Of a stretch of 64,000 nt of DNA, positions 33,771 through 42,408 are shown piece by piece. The stretch comes from Bacteroidales bacterium (GTDB lineage: Bacteria > Bacteroidota > Bacteroidia > Bacteroidales > F082). How positions within the stretch are numbered: position 1 is the first letter of the stretch; every line of letters starts with the position of its first letter. The notes beneath the pieces are model-generated. The model did no database searches, was not told the DNA's origin, and worked only from the letters and a program-made list of their open reading frames with translations. The stretch is from contig JAFXLL010000003.1 in assembly GCA_017531225.1 (NCBI GenBank), positions 1 through 64,000 on the forward strand, in the 5' to 3' direction. A program made the translations under genes and the position numbers.

Positions 33771-34708
33771 TGAAAATCAAGAAAACCACATTGAAACACC
33801 TCGCCGAGCTGATCGGCGCGGAGTTTGTCGGTGACCCGAACTTCCCCGTCACAGGCTTCAACGAAATCCATAAGGTGGAGGCTGGTGATGTGACCTTCGT
33901 GGATCATCCGAAATATTACGGCAAGGCCTTGAACTCAGCCGCTACTGTCGTGCTCATCAACAAGCACGTGGAGTGTCCTGAGGGCAAGGCCCTGCTTATT
34001 CATGACGACCCCTTCGACGCATTCCTCCGTGCCATGCGCCATTATCGTCCCAAGGAGACCTGCACCGAGGTGATCAGCTCATCGGCAGAGATCGGGGAGG
34101 GGACCGTCATCATGCCCGGCTCATCCGTCGGCAACCATACCGTTATCGGTAAAAACTGCGTCATCCATCCAAACGTCACCATCTATGACTATTGTGTGAT
34201 TGGCGACAACGTCATCATCCACTCCGGCAGCGTCATCGGCGCAGATGCCTATTATTTCCAACGTAGAGCCGACAGCTATAAGAAGTTCGAGTCGTTTGGC
34301 CGCGTGGTGATTGAGGATGACGTGGAGATCGGAGCTTTGTGCAGCATCGACAAGGGCGTCACCAGCGATACTACCATTTGTCGTGGTACCAAGATGGACA
34401 ACCACTGCCAGGTGGGTCACGACAGCTACATTGGTCGCAACTGCCTTATCGGTAGCCATGCCGCTATCGCCGGCGTCACTCGAATCGAGGACGACGTGAT
34501 TCTTTGGGGACGTGTGTGCGTCAACAAGGATCTGGTGATTGGCGAAGGCGCTGTGGTGTTGGCCACCTCGGCCGTCGACAAGAACATTGAGCCCGGTAAA
34601 GCCGTCTTCGGCGTTCCTGCCCAAGACGTACGCAAGCAGTGGCGCGAACAAGCCGCCATGCGTCAATTGCCTGATTTCCTCAGGGAATATTACAACAAAA
34701 AAGATTAG
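33770..34708 (+). CDS. LpxD-like UDP-3-O-acylglucosamine N-acyltransferase
   Basis: The 312-residue left-handed beta-helix acyltransferase has an LpxD N-domain (LKHLAELIGAEFVGDPNFPV, then FNEIHKVEAGDVTFVDHPKYY) and hexapeptide repeats (IGKNCVIHPNVTIYDYCVIG, then IIHSGSVIGADAYYF). It contains GIVDHPK-like and GSHAAIAGVTRIEDDVILWG elements. It lacks the C-terminal helical extension of canonical LpxD (about 340 residues) and may be a paralogue acting on another nucleotide sugar. Translation is coupled to efp (TAATG). Confidence 0.82.
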   Translation: MKIKKTTLKHLAELIGAEFVGDPNFPVTGFNEIHKVEAGDVTFVDHPKYYGKALNSAATVVLINKHVECPEGKALLIHDDPFDAFLRAMRHYRPKETCTEVISSSAEIGEGTVIMPGSSVGNHTVIGKNCVIHPNVTIYDYCVIGDNVIIHSGSVIGADAYYFQRRADSYKKFESFGRVVIEDDVEIGALCSIDKGVTSDTTICRGTKMDNHCQVGHDSYIGRNCLIGSHAAIAGVTRIEDDVILWGRVCVNKDLVIGEGAVVLATSAVDKNIEPGKAVFGVPAQDVRKQWREQAAMRQLPDFLREYYNKKD

Positions 34709-36141
34709 TGCTGGTAGGCTCCCAGATCGGGAACGCCAACACGTGACTTGCCTTCGAGATCGTAGGGTACCAGTGACCCTATGATGGGATTGCCTGTGCC
34801 AACAGCGGGCGAAAGGGCATCGCTGATGTGCATGTCGAAATTGCGGTAATCCACAAACAACGGATCCTCGTTGAAGATGCAGCTGTTGAATCCAGGCGAT
34901 TCATTGCTGAACTTGGTGGTTTTCATCAGACAATGGTCGAACACATAGGTGGTGTCGACAGTAGTGCCGCTCAACGCCGTCTCAAACTCCTGCTCCTGAG
35001 CACCATGAACAATGCTGTTGCCCATCTCGAAAAGCAGAGGGAACTCATAAACCTGACCGTCTTCTTCAACGTAGTTCGAAAGCATTACCGAGGCAGTGGT
35101 GCGTGTTGACTTCCACCAATAGTTGCCAATGGTGCAATGCTTGAGTGCGTATGCTCCGCCTTGAGCCACGGCGAAGGCATATTGTCCGCAATTGTCGATG
35201 ACCATGTTGTTTGCCTCTATCGCATAGTAAACGGCGTAAAGTCCGACGCCCGTATGGTTCTCGAGGATGGTGTTGTTGATGCGAAGCGCATTACGGGTTT
35301 CGTGGATGAACGACTCGGCTTGGATGCCGATGAATGCGTTTCGGATGATGGCATGGTTGATGATGTGGTCGGCACCTTCGCGGCCATCCATCAGCCAGAT
35401 ACGGTCCCACTGACCAGGTTCGTTATCGAAAAACGGCTCCAGCCGGTCGCTTTCAATGATCACAGGATTATCGACAGTGCCATCAATGATCAGCTGTCCG
35501 TCGCTCCACGACCAAAGTCCGCCACGGCCATGGATGTACACATGTGTGCCGGCTTCGATGTGCAAAGTACCGTAGGAATTGATCAAGGCATAGCCGTAAA
35601 CCACGTATGGCAATTCGTTGGTCCAATGGATGTCCTCCAGACTGTCAGCCACAATCTTGAATTCCGGGAAGCCGTTGATCTTCTGGTCGGCCACGATGTA
35701 GCGGGCGTTCTGTCCCCAAGCCACCAACTTGATGAACTGGGTGTTACCATTGGTGATAAACAAAATGCTGTCTTCCACCACAAACGGCGTACGTTGGTCG
35801 TTGGGGTCGATGGTCACGTTGAGGAAAGAGAACAGACTGTCGTTGGCAGGGACAATCTTATCGTGAAACTCCGAGCCGCTCTCACCATCAATATTGATCT
35901 TAAAGCGTGAGGATTCACCGCCCATCAAGCGTATCTCGCTGATGTTTAAATCTTCAGTGTAGTTATTATAAATCTTTAGTTGATGTGTCGACGAGCCAAT
36001 GGTGGTGAAAACCGTGTCGAACATGACCGTATCCGTCGAAAACGAGAGCTTCTGGTTAGGGTCCGTGCTGATGTTGTTTTCCTTGCGGCATGACGAAAAC
36101 AACACTATTGCGGCTATGATTATGAGAAAAATCCTTTTCAT
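34705..36141 (-). CDS. Right-handed beta-helix lipoprotein
   Basis: This 478-residue lipoprotein has a signal MKRIFLIIIAAIVLFSSC with lipobox C18, an N-terminal immunoglobulin-like part (LKIYNNYTEDLNISEIRLMG), and a parallel beta-helix (about 185-400) with GTLHIEAGTHVYIHGRGGLW, NHAIIRNAFIGIQAE and NTILENHTGVGLYAV. The C-terminal DALSPAVGTGNPIIGS and VPDLGAYQ motif is common in polysaccharide-lyase-like surface proteins. No catalytic residues can be named, so enzyme activity is unproven. Stop codon nested with lpxD-like gene (TTAG). Confidence 0.85.
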   Translation of the reverse strand: MKRIFLIIIAAIVLFSSCRKENNISTDPNQKLSFSTDTVMFDTVFTTIGSSTHQLKIYNNYTEDLNISEIRLMGGESSRFKINIDGESGSEFHDKIVPANDSLFSFLNVTIDPNDQRTPFVVEDSILFITNGNTQFIKLVAWGQNARYIVADQKINGFPEFKIVADSLEDIHWTNELPYVVYGYALINSYGTLHIEAGTHVYIHGRGGLWSWSDGQLIIDGTVDNPVIIESDRLEPFFDNEPGQWDRIWLMDGREGADHIINHAIIRNAFIGIQAESFIHETRNALRINNTILENHTGVGLYAVYYAIEANNMVIDNCGQYAFAVAQGGAYALKHCTIGNYWWKSTRTTASVMLSNYVEEDGQVYEFPLLFEMGNSIVHGAQEQEFETALSGTTVDTTYVFDHCLMKTTKFSNESPGFNSCIFNEDPLFVDYRNFDMHISDALSPAVGTGNPIIGSLVPYDLEGKSRVGVPDLGAYQH

Positions 36142-36157
36142 CCGATGAATTTTGGTA

Positions 36158-36165
36158 CAAAAATA
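36158..36165 (-). promoter_or_regulatory. -7 promoter element (TATTTTTG) for the beta-helix lipoprotein
   Basis: Minus-strand TATTTTTG lies 16 bases before ATG 36141. Confidence 0.55.
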
Positions 36166-36197
36166 GCTATTTAATCTATATTTGGTTTAATTATAAC

Positions 36198-36205
36198 TAT
36201 CTTTG
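36198..36205 (+). promoter_or_regulatory. -7 promoter element (TATCTTTG)
   Basis: TATCTTTG ends 12 bases before ATG 36218; it rules out the start at 36203 in the same frame. Confidence 0.55.
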
Positions 36206-36217
36206 CAGCGAATTCGT

Positions 36218-36787
36218 ATGAAAATGAAAAGAATTATTTCCGTTTTATTTGCATTGGTGCTGAGCGTAACCGTATCGTCTACGGTTAAAGCCCAGATTTT
36301 CGGTGGCCCTGATTTCATGAAAGGGAAGATGGTTGCCGGCGGTATCTTCAATGCCGGCTATTCCTCAGGATGTTTACATTTAGGAATAGCTCCACAATTC
36401 GGCTATCGTTTGACGAGAAGTCTGGAGATTGGCGTCAGGGTGGGATATGATTTATACCATTATTATAACAGCCCCTACTATGGCAGATACAACAGCCATT
36501 TCTTTAGTGGTGCGCTCTATGCCAACTTTGAGATTTTTCAAGGCATTTATGTCCATGTGGAAGACGAGGAGTCATGCATGCTTGTCAGAGGCAATGCCCT
36601 GAATCCAACTACTCCCAATTGGTATAATTCCGCTTTTGTTGGTGGAGGCTATCGTCAATACACCAGCACCAATTCATACGTATATTTTGCTTTCCTGTAT
36701 AACCTTTCGTGGAGTTATGCACACCCAAACGAAAGTCCATACGTCAATCCTTTTGTGATTAGGACGGGCTATTGTATTGGTTTTTGA
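36218..36787 (+). CDS. Predicted outer-membrane beta-barrel protein
   Basis: The 189-residue protein has a signal peptide (MKMKRIISVLFALVLSVTVS, then KAQ) followed by alternating glycine/aromatic strands (MVAGGIFNAGYSSGCLHLGI, LTRSLEIGVRVGYDLYHYYN, NPFVIRTGYCIGF), typical of a small barrel ending in phenylalanine. No family name can be assigned. smpB begins 9 bases after its stop and may share its transcript. A start at ATG 36224 is equally possible. Confidence 0.75.
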   Translation: MKMKRIISVLFALVLSVTVSSTVKAQIFGGPDFMKGKMVAGGIFNAGYSSGCLHLGIAPQFGYRLTRSLEIGVRVGYDLYHYYNSPYYGRYNSHFFSGALYANFEIFQGIYVHVEDEESCMLVRGNALNPTTPNWYNSAFVGGGYRQYTSTNSYVYFAFLYNLSWSYAHPNESPYVNPFVIRTGYCIGF

Positions 36788-36796
36788 GGATGAATT

Positions 36797-37261
36797 ATGG
36801 AGAAAAAGAACAACAATGCGATCAATATAAAGAACAAACGCGCGGAGCATGAGTATTTCCTGATGGATCGGCTTACGGCGGGCATTGCGTTGACGGGTAC
36901 CGAGATCAAGTCGATACGCAACGGCAAGGCGAGTCTGGCGGAGTCATACTGTACCTTCAAGGGAGACGAATTGTTTGTGGTGGGGATGCACATTGCCGAA
37001 TACGACAAGGGTACTTACAACAACCACGATCCCAAGCGCGACCGTAAGTTGCTGCTTACCGCACGTGAGCTTCGCAAATTCAAGACCAAGGTGCAGGAGA
37101 AGGGATTCACCATCATTCCGGTGCTGCTTTTCATCAACGAGAAAGGCCTGGCCAAACTCGACATTGCCCTTGCTCGAGGCAAGCATTACTACGACAAGCG
37201 TGAGACTTTGAAGACCAAAGACTCGAAACGCGATGTGGAGAAGCAATTGAAAGGTTATTGA
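36797..37261 (+). CDS. smpB: SsrA-binding protein SmpB
   Basis: SmpB binds tmRNA and delivers it to stalled ribosomes. The 154-residue protein has [39 protein letters not shown], the [13 protein letters not shown] segment, and a basic C-terminal tail ([16 protein letters not shown]) that mimics the anticodon stem. Normal length for Bacteroidota. tmRNA itself is not in the window. Confidence 0.95.
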   Translation: MEKKNNNAINIKNKRAEHEYFLMDRLTAGIALTGTEIKSIRNGKASLAESYCTFKGDELFVVGMHIAEYDKGTYNNHDPKRDRKLLLTARELRKFKTKVQEKGFTIIPVLLFINEKGLAKLDIALARGKHYYDKRETLKTKDSKRDVEKQLKGY

Positions 37262-37284
37262 TTTGTCATTGAACTGATTTTGTT

Positions 37285-37292
37285 TATTTTTG
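37285..37292 (+). promoter_or_regulatory. -7 promoter element (TATTTTTG)
   Basis: TATTTTTG ends 17 bases before ATG 37310 and excludes the start at 37280. Confidence 0.55.
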
Positions 37293-37309
37293 CAAAAAAA
37301 AATTTTGAG

Positions 37310-37648
37310 ATGAAAAAGTTGTTGTTTATTGCGTTGACTGCAGTGGTTTTATTGGGTTTCAATTCATGCCATAAGCATAGATATTGCCAATGCTATGCTT
37401 ACGTCAACGGTGAGGATATACCGCTGGGTGAAGATACCCCTGATCTCACTCAGATGACGGCTGCCGCCATCGATTCGTTGGATTCGTCATACAACGTCTA
37501 TATCATTGAGAGCGGCACATGCAACGATAAGGCCAAGGAGATTGTGGGATGGGGCCAAGTGACATGCCGCGAGGTCAGTCCGAAGTACGACAGCAGCTGG
37601 CTTACCGAGCTGTTCAGCAAGAATAATAATACGTCAAACAAGCATTGA
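37310..37648 (+). CDS. Small lipoprotein of unknown function
   Basis: This 112-residue protein has a lipoprotein signal (MKKLLFIALTAVVLLGFNSC; lipobox cysteine C20) and a cysteine-containing mature part (HKHRYCQCYAYVNGEDI and VTCREVSPKYDSS). I do not recognise a family. The DUF1846 gene starts 7 bases after its stop, so the two are probably in one message. Confidence 0.72.
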   Translation: MKKLLFIALTAVVLLGFNSCHKHRYCQCYAYVNGEDIPLGEDTPDLTQMTAAAIDSLDSSYNVYIIESGTCNDKAKEIVGWGQVTCREVSPKYDSSWLTELFSKNNNTSNKH

Positions 37649-37655
37649 TACCGTT

Positions 37656-39122
37656 ATGAAATACGGCTTTGACAACGAGAAATACCTGAAGATTCAGTCC
37701 GAGCATATCCGCGAGCGGATCGCTGAGTTCGGCAACAAGCTTTACCTTGAATTGGGAGGGAAGCTCTTTGATGACCATCATGCCAGCCGCGTGCTGCCTG
37801 GCTTCCAGCCCGACAGTAAGCTTCGCATGTTACAAAACCTCAGCGAGAGTGCCGAGATCATCATCGTGATCAGCGCTACTGACATTGAGAAGAACAAGGT
37901 GCGTAGCGACCTGGGCATCACTTACGACGTGGATGTGCTTCGCTTGCGCAATGAGTTCATGAAACGCGGATTCCTGGTGAGCGGCGTTGTCATCACGCAT
38001 TACAATGGCCAAAGCAGCGCTTCCGCTTTCCACAACCGTTTGGAGCATTTAGGTATCAAGGCCTATTATCATTACCTGATTGACGGTTATCCGCACAATG
38101 TGGCTCTCATTGATTCCGACGAGGGCTTCGGAAAGAACGACTATGTGGAGACCACACGTCCCTTGGTCATCGTCACCGCACCTGGTCCGGGCAGCGGCAA
38201 GATGGCTGTGTGTTTGAGTCAGCTTTACAATGAACAGAAGCGTGGCATCAACGCTGGTTACGCCAAGTTTGAGACTTTCCCGGTGTGGAGCCTCCCACTG
38301 AAGCACCCCGTCAACATGGCTTACGAGGCAGCTACAGCCGACCTCAACGACGTGAATATGATCGACCCGTTCCATCTGGATGCTTACGGCAAGATCGCCA
38401 TCAACTATAACCGCGACATTGAAATCTTCCCTGTGCTGAACGCCCTGTTTGAAGGCATCTACGGCAAGTGCCCGTACAAATCGCCTACCGACATGGGAGT
38501 TAACATGGTGGGTTTCTGTATCAGCGACGACGAGGTGTGCTGCAAAGCCGCCAAGGATGAGATCATCCGCCGTTATTTCACCGCCTTGAACATCATGGCT
38601 GAAGGTGGCTGCAACGAAAACGAGGTCAACAAGATCTCTATGCTCCTCAACCAAGCCAAGATCACCGTTGAGGACCGCAAGTCGGTGGTGGCAGCCAGGG
38701 AACGCAAGGAACGCTGTGGCGTAGATTGCGCTGCCATCGAGTTGGCTGACGGTACCATCATCACGGCTGAAACCAGCACCCTGTTAGGTCCCAGTGCCGC
38801 CTTGATTCTCAATGCCACCAAGCATTTAGCAGGTATCGACCACGATCTTAAGCTCATTCCGCAATACATGATTGAGCCTATTCAGAAAACCAAGGTGGAC
38901 TACCTTCGTGGTAACAATCCAAGGTTGCATACCGATGAGGTGCTGATTGCCCTCTCAGTGCTCAGTCCCGAAAACGAAAACTGCAGGAAAGCTTTGGAAG
39001 TTCTCCCGCAGTTTATCGGTTGTCAGGTTCACTCTACCGTGATGCTTAGTGAGGTCGATCGTAAGATCTTTAATAAGCTCGGAGTAGGGCTGACCTGTGA
39101 TCCGGTCCGTAAACCAAAATAA
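37656..39122 (+). CDS. DUF1846 family protein
   Basis: This 488-residue cytoplasmic protein starts MKYGFDNEKYLKIQSEHIRE and has LYLELGGKLFDDHHASRVLP, a TAPGPGSGKMAVCLSQLYNE nucleotide-loop-like segment near residue 173, and ETSTLLGPSAALILNATKHL in the C-terminal half. These match DUF1846, conserved in Firmicutes and Bacteroidota with an ATPase-like loop but no proven reaction. It is convergent with the sugar transporter gene. Confidence 0.88.
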   Translation: MKYGFDNEKYLKIQSEHIRERIAEFGNKLYLELGGKLFDDHHASRVLPGFQPDSKLRMLQNLSESAEIIIVISATDIEKNKVRSDLGITYDVDVLRLRNEFMKRGFLVSGVVITHYNGQSSASAFHNRLEHLGIKAYYHYLIDGYPHNVALIDSDEGFGKNDYVETTRPLVIVTAPGPGSGKMAVCLSQLYNEQKRGINAGYAKFETFPVWSLPLKHPVNMAYEAATADLNDVNMIDPFHLDAYGKIAINYNRDIEIFPVLNALFEGIYGKCPYKSPTDMGVNMVGFCISDDEVCCKAAKDEIIRRYFTALNIMAEGGCNENEVNKISMLLNQAKITVEDRKSVVAARERKERCGVDCAAIELADGTIITAETSTLLGPSAALILNATKHLAGIDHDLKLIPQYMIEPIQKTKVDYLRGNNPRLHTDEVLIALSVLSPENENCRKALEVLPQFIGCQVHSTVMLSEVDRKIFNKLGVGLTCDPVRKPK

Positions 39123-39130
39123 TATTTGGA

Positions 39131-40420
39131 TTAATCTACCTTAATGTCTTTATTAACGTTCTTCGAACCCACGAGGGCGTAGAAGAGCAGGTATCCAATA
39201 CCGATGACGATCACCCAGTAGCTTTGGAGGTATCCAACGCCGCCAAGACCATCGACGATGGCATTCTGGAGCAATGGCAGGATGCCGCCGCCGCAAACCA
39301 AGGCCATGAAGATACCGGAGGCTCTTTCGGTGTATTTGCCCAAACCTTCAACGGCAAGGTTGAAGATGCCGCCCCACATCACGGAGGTGCACAGACCGAT
39401 GCATACCAAGAAGGCTGCGTTGAGCGGGATGCTCTCCATGCCGAAGCCTTTAGCGCCATTGAATGCTGGGAACTTGACCATCACTGAAGGTCCGAACATG
39501 GCCAATAAGGTGAGGATGATGCCGGCGACGGATGCCACAGTGAGCATGGTTTTGGCAGACACCTTGTTGCCGATGATGCCACCGATCAGTCGACCCACCA
39601 ACATGAGGAACCAATAGAAAGCAGCTACGGAAGCGGCCACGTCGTCAGGATCAGAGATGTTACCCAAAACGTTCAGTTCAGGGTTCTGAAGCCATTTGTG
39701 CAGGACGTTCGGGATACCGACTTCTACACCGACATAGATGAAGATGGCGATGGCGCCAAGCACGAAATGACGGAAAGCCATGGGGCCTTTCCCGTCCTTG
39801 ACTTGGGCAGTCTCTTGTCTTTGCTCGTTCTCAGGGATCTTAGTCATGAGGATGACCAAGAAGGCAAAGGCGAAGATGCCAAGAGCGGTGTACATCAGTG
39901 GGAACACATCGCTGATCTTAGCTTCCACGATGCTCGGGATAAGCAGACCGGTGATCACGATGACGGCGGTGCCACAAAGGGAGTTGAAGGTGCCGCCAAT
40001 CTGGATGAGCTGGTTGCCATGGTTGCCGCCACCACCGAGCTTGTTCAGCATCGGGTTGACCACGGTGTTCAGCAAGCACATGCTGAAGCCGGCCACAAAG
40101 GCGCCAAGGAGATAGACGCCAAAGCTTCCGAACACGCCGGAAAGGGTTTGGATGCCCACTCCCACAAAGCCCACGACGACGGCTACGAGAGCGGTCTTCT
40201 TATAACCTCTTTTCTGTAACAGGTTACCAGCAGGAATACCCATCACCGCGTATGCAATGAAGTTGGCGAAAACACCCAAGGTGCCTTGCCAGTTCGGGAT
40301 GTTGAACTGGTTCTTCAGGATGTCACCCATTGGCGAGGCCAGGTTGGTGACAAAAGAGATCATACCGAACAACAGGATCATCACGATGATCGGAATGGTG
40401 TAGTTTTGTTTCTTTTCCAT
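39131..40420 (-). CDS. FucP/GluP-family sugar MFS transporter
   Basis: The 429-residue inner-membrane protein has about 12 helices, with NWQGTLGVFANFIAYAVMGI, PAGNLLQKRGYKKTALVAV and the FVAGFSMCLLNTVVNPMLNK segment typical of the sugar:proton symporters for fucose, glucose and galactose. It is the last gene of the galM-galK cluster, 2 bases beyond the galM stop, so galactose or glucose is the likely substrate. Confidence 0.88.
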   Translation of the reverse strand: MEKKQNYTIPIIVMILLFGMISFVTNLASPMGDILKNQFNIPNWQGTLGVFANFIAYAVMGIPAGNLLQKRGYKKTALVAVVVGFVGVGIQTLSGVFGSFGVYLLGAFVAGFSMCLLNTVVNPMLNKLGGGGNHGNQLIQIGGTFNSLCGTAVIVITGLLIPSIVEAKISDVFPLMYTALGIFAFAFLVILMTKIPENEQRQETAQVKDGKGPMAFRHFVLGAIAIFIYVGVEVGIPNVLHKWLQNPELNVLGNISDPDDVAASVAAFYWFLMLVGRLIGGIIGNKVSAKTMLTVASVAGIILTLLAMFGPSVMVKFPAFNGAKGFGMESIPLNAAFLVCIGLCTSVMWGGIFNLAVEGLGKYTERASGIFMALVCGGGILPLLQNAIVDGLGGVGYLQSYWVIVIGIGYLLFYALVGSKNVNKDIKVD

Positions 40421-40422
40421 TT

Positions 40423-41478
40423 TTAGTAATTTGAGAATTTAAATATTATCGTTTCGTTGTACTCTTCGCCAGGACGGAGGAAGGTGTTAGGGAAGTTAGG
40501 CTTGTTGGGCGAGTCGGGGAGGGCTTGGCACTCCAAGGCGACACCAGTGTAATCCTCGTAGATGTGACCGTTCTTACCTGTCGGACACCCTGAGAGCCAG
40601 TTGCCCGTGTAAACTTGCACACCGGGTTGGGTGGTGTAGATGCTCACCTTGCGGCCAACACCATCATGCGATAGCTCTGCAGCCAAAGTAAGCTTGTCCT
40701 TGGCTACACCGTCGATGACCCAGCAGCTGTCATATCCCTTACCGTTGATCAGGTCAGGGAAGGCTTCCTTGATGTCGCGACCAATCGGCTTGGCTTGAGT
40801 GAAGTCCATGGGCGTGTCGACTACAGGTTCCATCTTACCGGTGGTGATCAGTTCATTGGTAGCGGGCAAAAACCGCGAGGCATTCAGTCGCAGTTTGTGG
40901 TCGAGAATGTCGCCATTGCCTTCACCCTTTAAATTAAAGTAGGTGTGGTTGGTCAGGTTGACGATGGTGGTGTCTGACGAACAAGCGCAGAGACGGATGC
41001 ACAACTCGTTTTCGGCGTTGAGGGTGTAATACACTTTAGCCACCAGTTCGCCGGGATAGCCCGCTTCGCCATCAGCTGAGATGTAAGTGAACACGACGCT
41101 CTCGCCATCGATACGGCTGGCCCATTTCTGATTGGCGAAGCCGATGCTGCCGCCATGAAGGTGGTGCTTGCCGTCGCCTGTGTTGAGCTCAAGCTGATAT
41201 TCCTTATCGTCAATCTTGAAGCGTCCGTTGGCGATGCGGTTGGCAAAACGCCCGGGAGTTTTTCCTGCACAAGGACCGTCGCCATAATAATCCGTGGCGT
41301 TGGGATAACCCAACACGATATCGTCACTATGGCCATTGCGGTCAGGAGTGATGATGCTCACGATGCCTGCGCCGATGTCGCTCAACTGCACCTTAACGCC
41401 ATTGCTGTTGGTTAAGGTGTATAGCTTGATGTCCTTGTTGTCAGGGGTCTTTCCCCAAGTTCTCACTTCGATATTCAT
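40423..41478 (-). CDS. galM: Aldose 1-epimerase (galactose mutarotase)
   Basis: The enzyme converts beta- to alpha-galactose for galactokinase. About 351 residues, with GKTPGRFANRIANGRFKIDD, GDGKHHLHGGSIGFANQKWA (active-site His) and NLTNHTYFNLKGEGNGDI (second His); the catalytic Glu lies in YTGVALECQALPDSPNKPNF. The start at 41478 overlaps the upstream gene's stop (ATGA); an ATG at 41487 is also possible. It sits in a gal operon between the nucleotidyltransferase and transporter. Confidence 0.92.
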   Translation of the reverse strand: MNIEVRTWGKTPDNKDIKLYTLTNSNGVKVQLSDIGAGIVSIITPDRNGHSDDIVLGYPNATDYYGDGPCAGKTPGRFANRIANGRFKIDDKEYQLELNTGDGKHHLHGGSIGFANQKWASRIDGESVVFTYISADGEAGYPGELVAKVYYTLNAENELCIRLCACSSDTTIVNLTNHTYFNLKGEGNGDILDHKLRLNASRFLPATNELITTGKMEPVVDTPMDFTQAKPIGRDIKEAFPDLINGKGYDSCWVIDGVAKDKLTLAAELSHDGVGRKVSIYTTQPGVQVYTGNWLSGCPTGKNGHIYEDYTGVALECQALPDSPNKPNFPNTFLRPGEEYNETIIFKFSNY

Positions 41479-42383
41479 ACGTTCCAAAGGTGTAGAGGAT
41501 AAACGCCTTTCTCAATCAATTCCTTGATCTTGCGCATCACGTCGGGTTTGTCCTCTTTATAGGTGACGCCGAACCAAGAGGCGTTGCTTGACAGCACCTT
41601 CAGCTTGGCGGTGCCGTCGTTGATGCTTTGGTTGACCATCAGCGGGATGAAGAACTCAGCTTTGATGTTGGTTTGGGCGGGGCCTTTCAGGAACTCGATG
41701 AAGCCTTTCTCGGAATACTCGAAGAAATCGGGCGTGAAGCCGAAGAAGTTCATTGAGACAAGCGAGTCCATATCCAATGGATGCGAACCAGTTTCATCGG
41801 TGTAGGCTGCCCCGCCGTCTTCGGTGTGACCGATGCCGAGACGCTCGACGATGGTCAGCAGGTTGTCGTCTTCGTCGGCGGTGCAGATGCCACGGCTCAC
41901 GGTGCCGAACTCCGACATGGTGTTGCGAAGCTTGTAGGCCACCATGCTGTAGGCGCCTTTCTTGCCTTCACAATCCATGAGGTATTTAGCCAAAACTTCG
42001 TAGGCTTCCTTGCCATAGAAGTCGTCGGCGTTGATGGCGGCAAACGGCTCGTGGATCACGTCCTTGGCCATCAGCACAGCATGGCATGTGCCCCAGGGTT
42101 TCACACGCCCTTCGGGAACACTGAATCCAGCTGGCAATTTATCAAGTGATTGATATACATATTCTACCGGGATGCCGAATTTCTCAGCGTTGTTGACTTT
42201 CTTGAAAGCCTCGGCGAAGTCCTCGCGGATCACGAAGACCACCTTGCCAAAACCGGCACGTTTAGCGTCATAAATTGAATAATCGAGGATGGCTTCGTTG
42301 TTGGGACCTACGCCGTCCATCTGCTTCAGGGCACCATAACGTGAGCCCATTCCAGCGGCTAATACTAATAAGGTTGGTTTCAT
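41475..42383 (-). CDS. Nucleotidyltransferase, probable hexose-1-phosphate uridylyltransferase
   Basis: This 302-residue GT-A-fold sugar nucleotidyltransferase has LLVLAAGMGSRYGALKQMDG (nucleotide loop), GRVKPWGTCHAVLMAKDVI, FAAINADDFYGKEAY (metal-binding Asp) and FFGFTPDFFEYSEKGF. It lies between galK and galM, so it is well placed to convert galactose-1-phosphate, or a related hexose-1-phosphate, and UTP to the UDP-sugar. That role is inferred from neighbours only. ATG 42383 opens the conserved fold; the longer frame to 42428 overlaps galK. Confidence 0.8.
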   Translation of the reverse strand: MKPTLLVLAAGMGSRYGALKQMDGVGPNNEAILDYSIYDAKRAGFGKVVFVIREDFAEAFKKVNNAEKFGIPVEYVYQSLDKLPAGFSVPEGRVKPWGTCHAVLMAKDVIHEPFAAINADDFYGKEAYEVLAKYLMDCEGKKGAYSMVAYKLRNTMSEFGTVSRGICTADEDDNLLTIVERLGIGHTEDGGAAYTDETGSHPLDMDSLVSMNFFGFTPDFFEYSEKGFIEFLKGPAQTNIKAEFFIPLMVNQSINDGTAKLKVLSSNASWFGVTYKEDKPDVMRKIKELIEKGVYPLHLWNV

Positions 42384-42408
42384 TATTATTGAGTTGTTTA
42401 TTTGTTGA

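Noticed and set aside
35137-35910. A 257-codon plus-strand open frame opposite the beta-helix lipoprotein
   Set aside because: The opposite strand encodes a lipoprotein with signal peptide and regular beta-helix repeats; the plus frame has no recognisable features.
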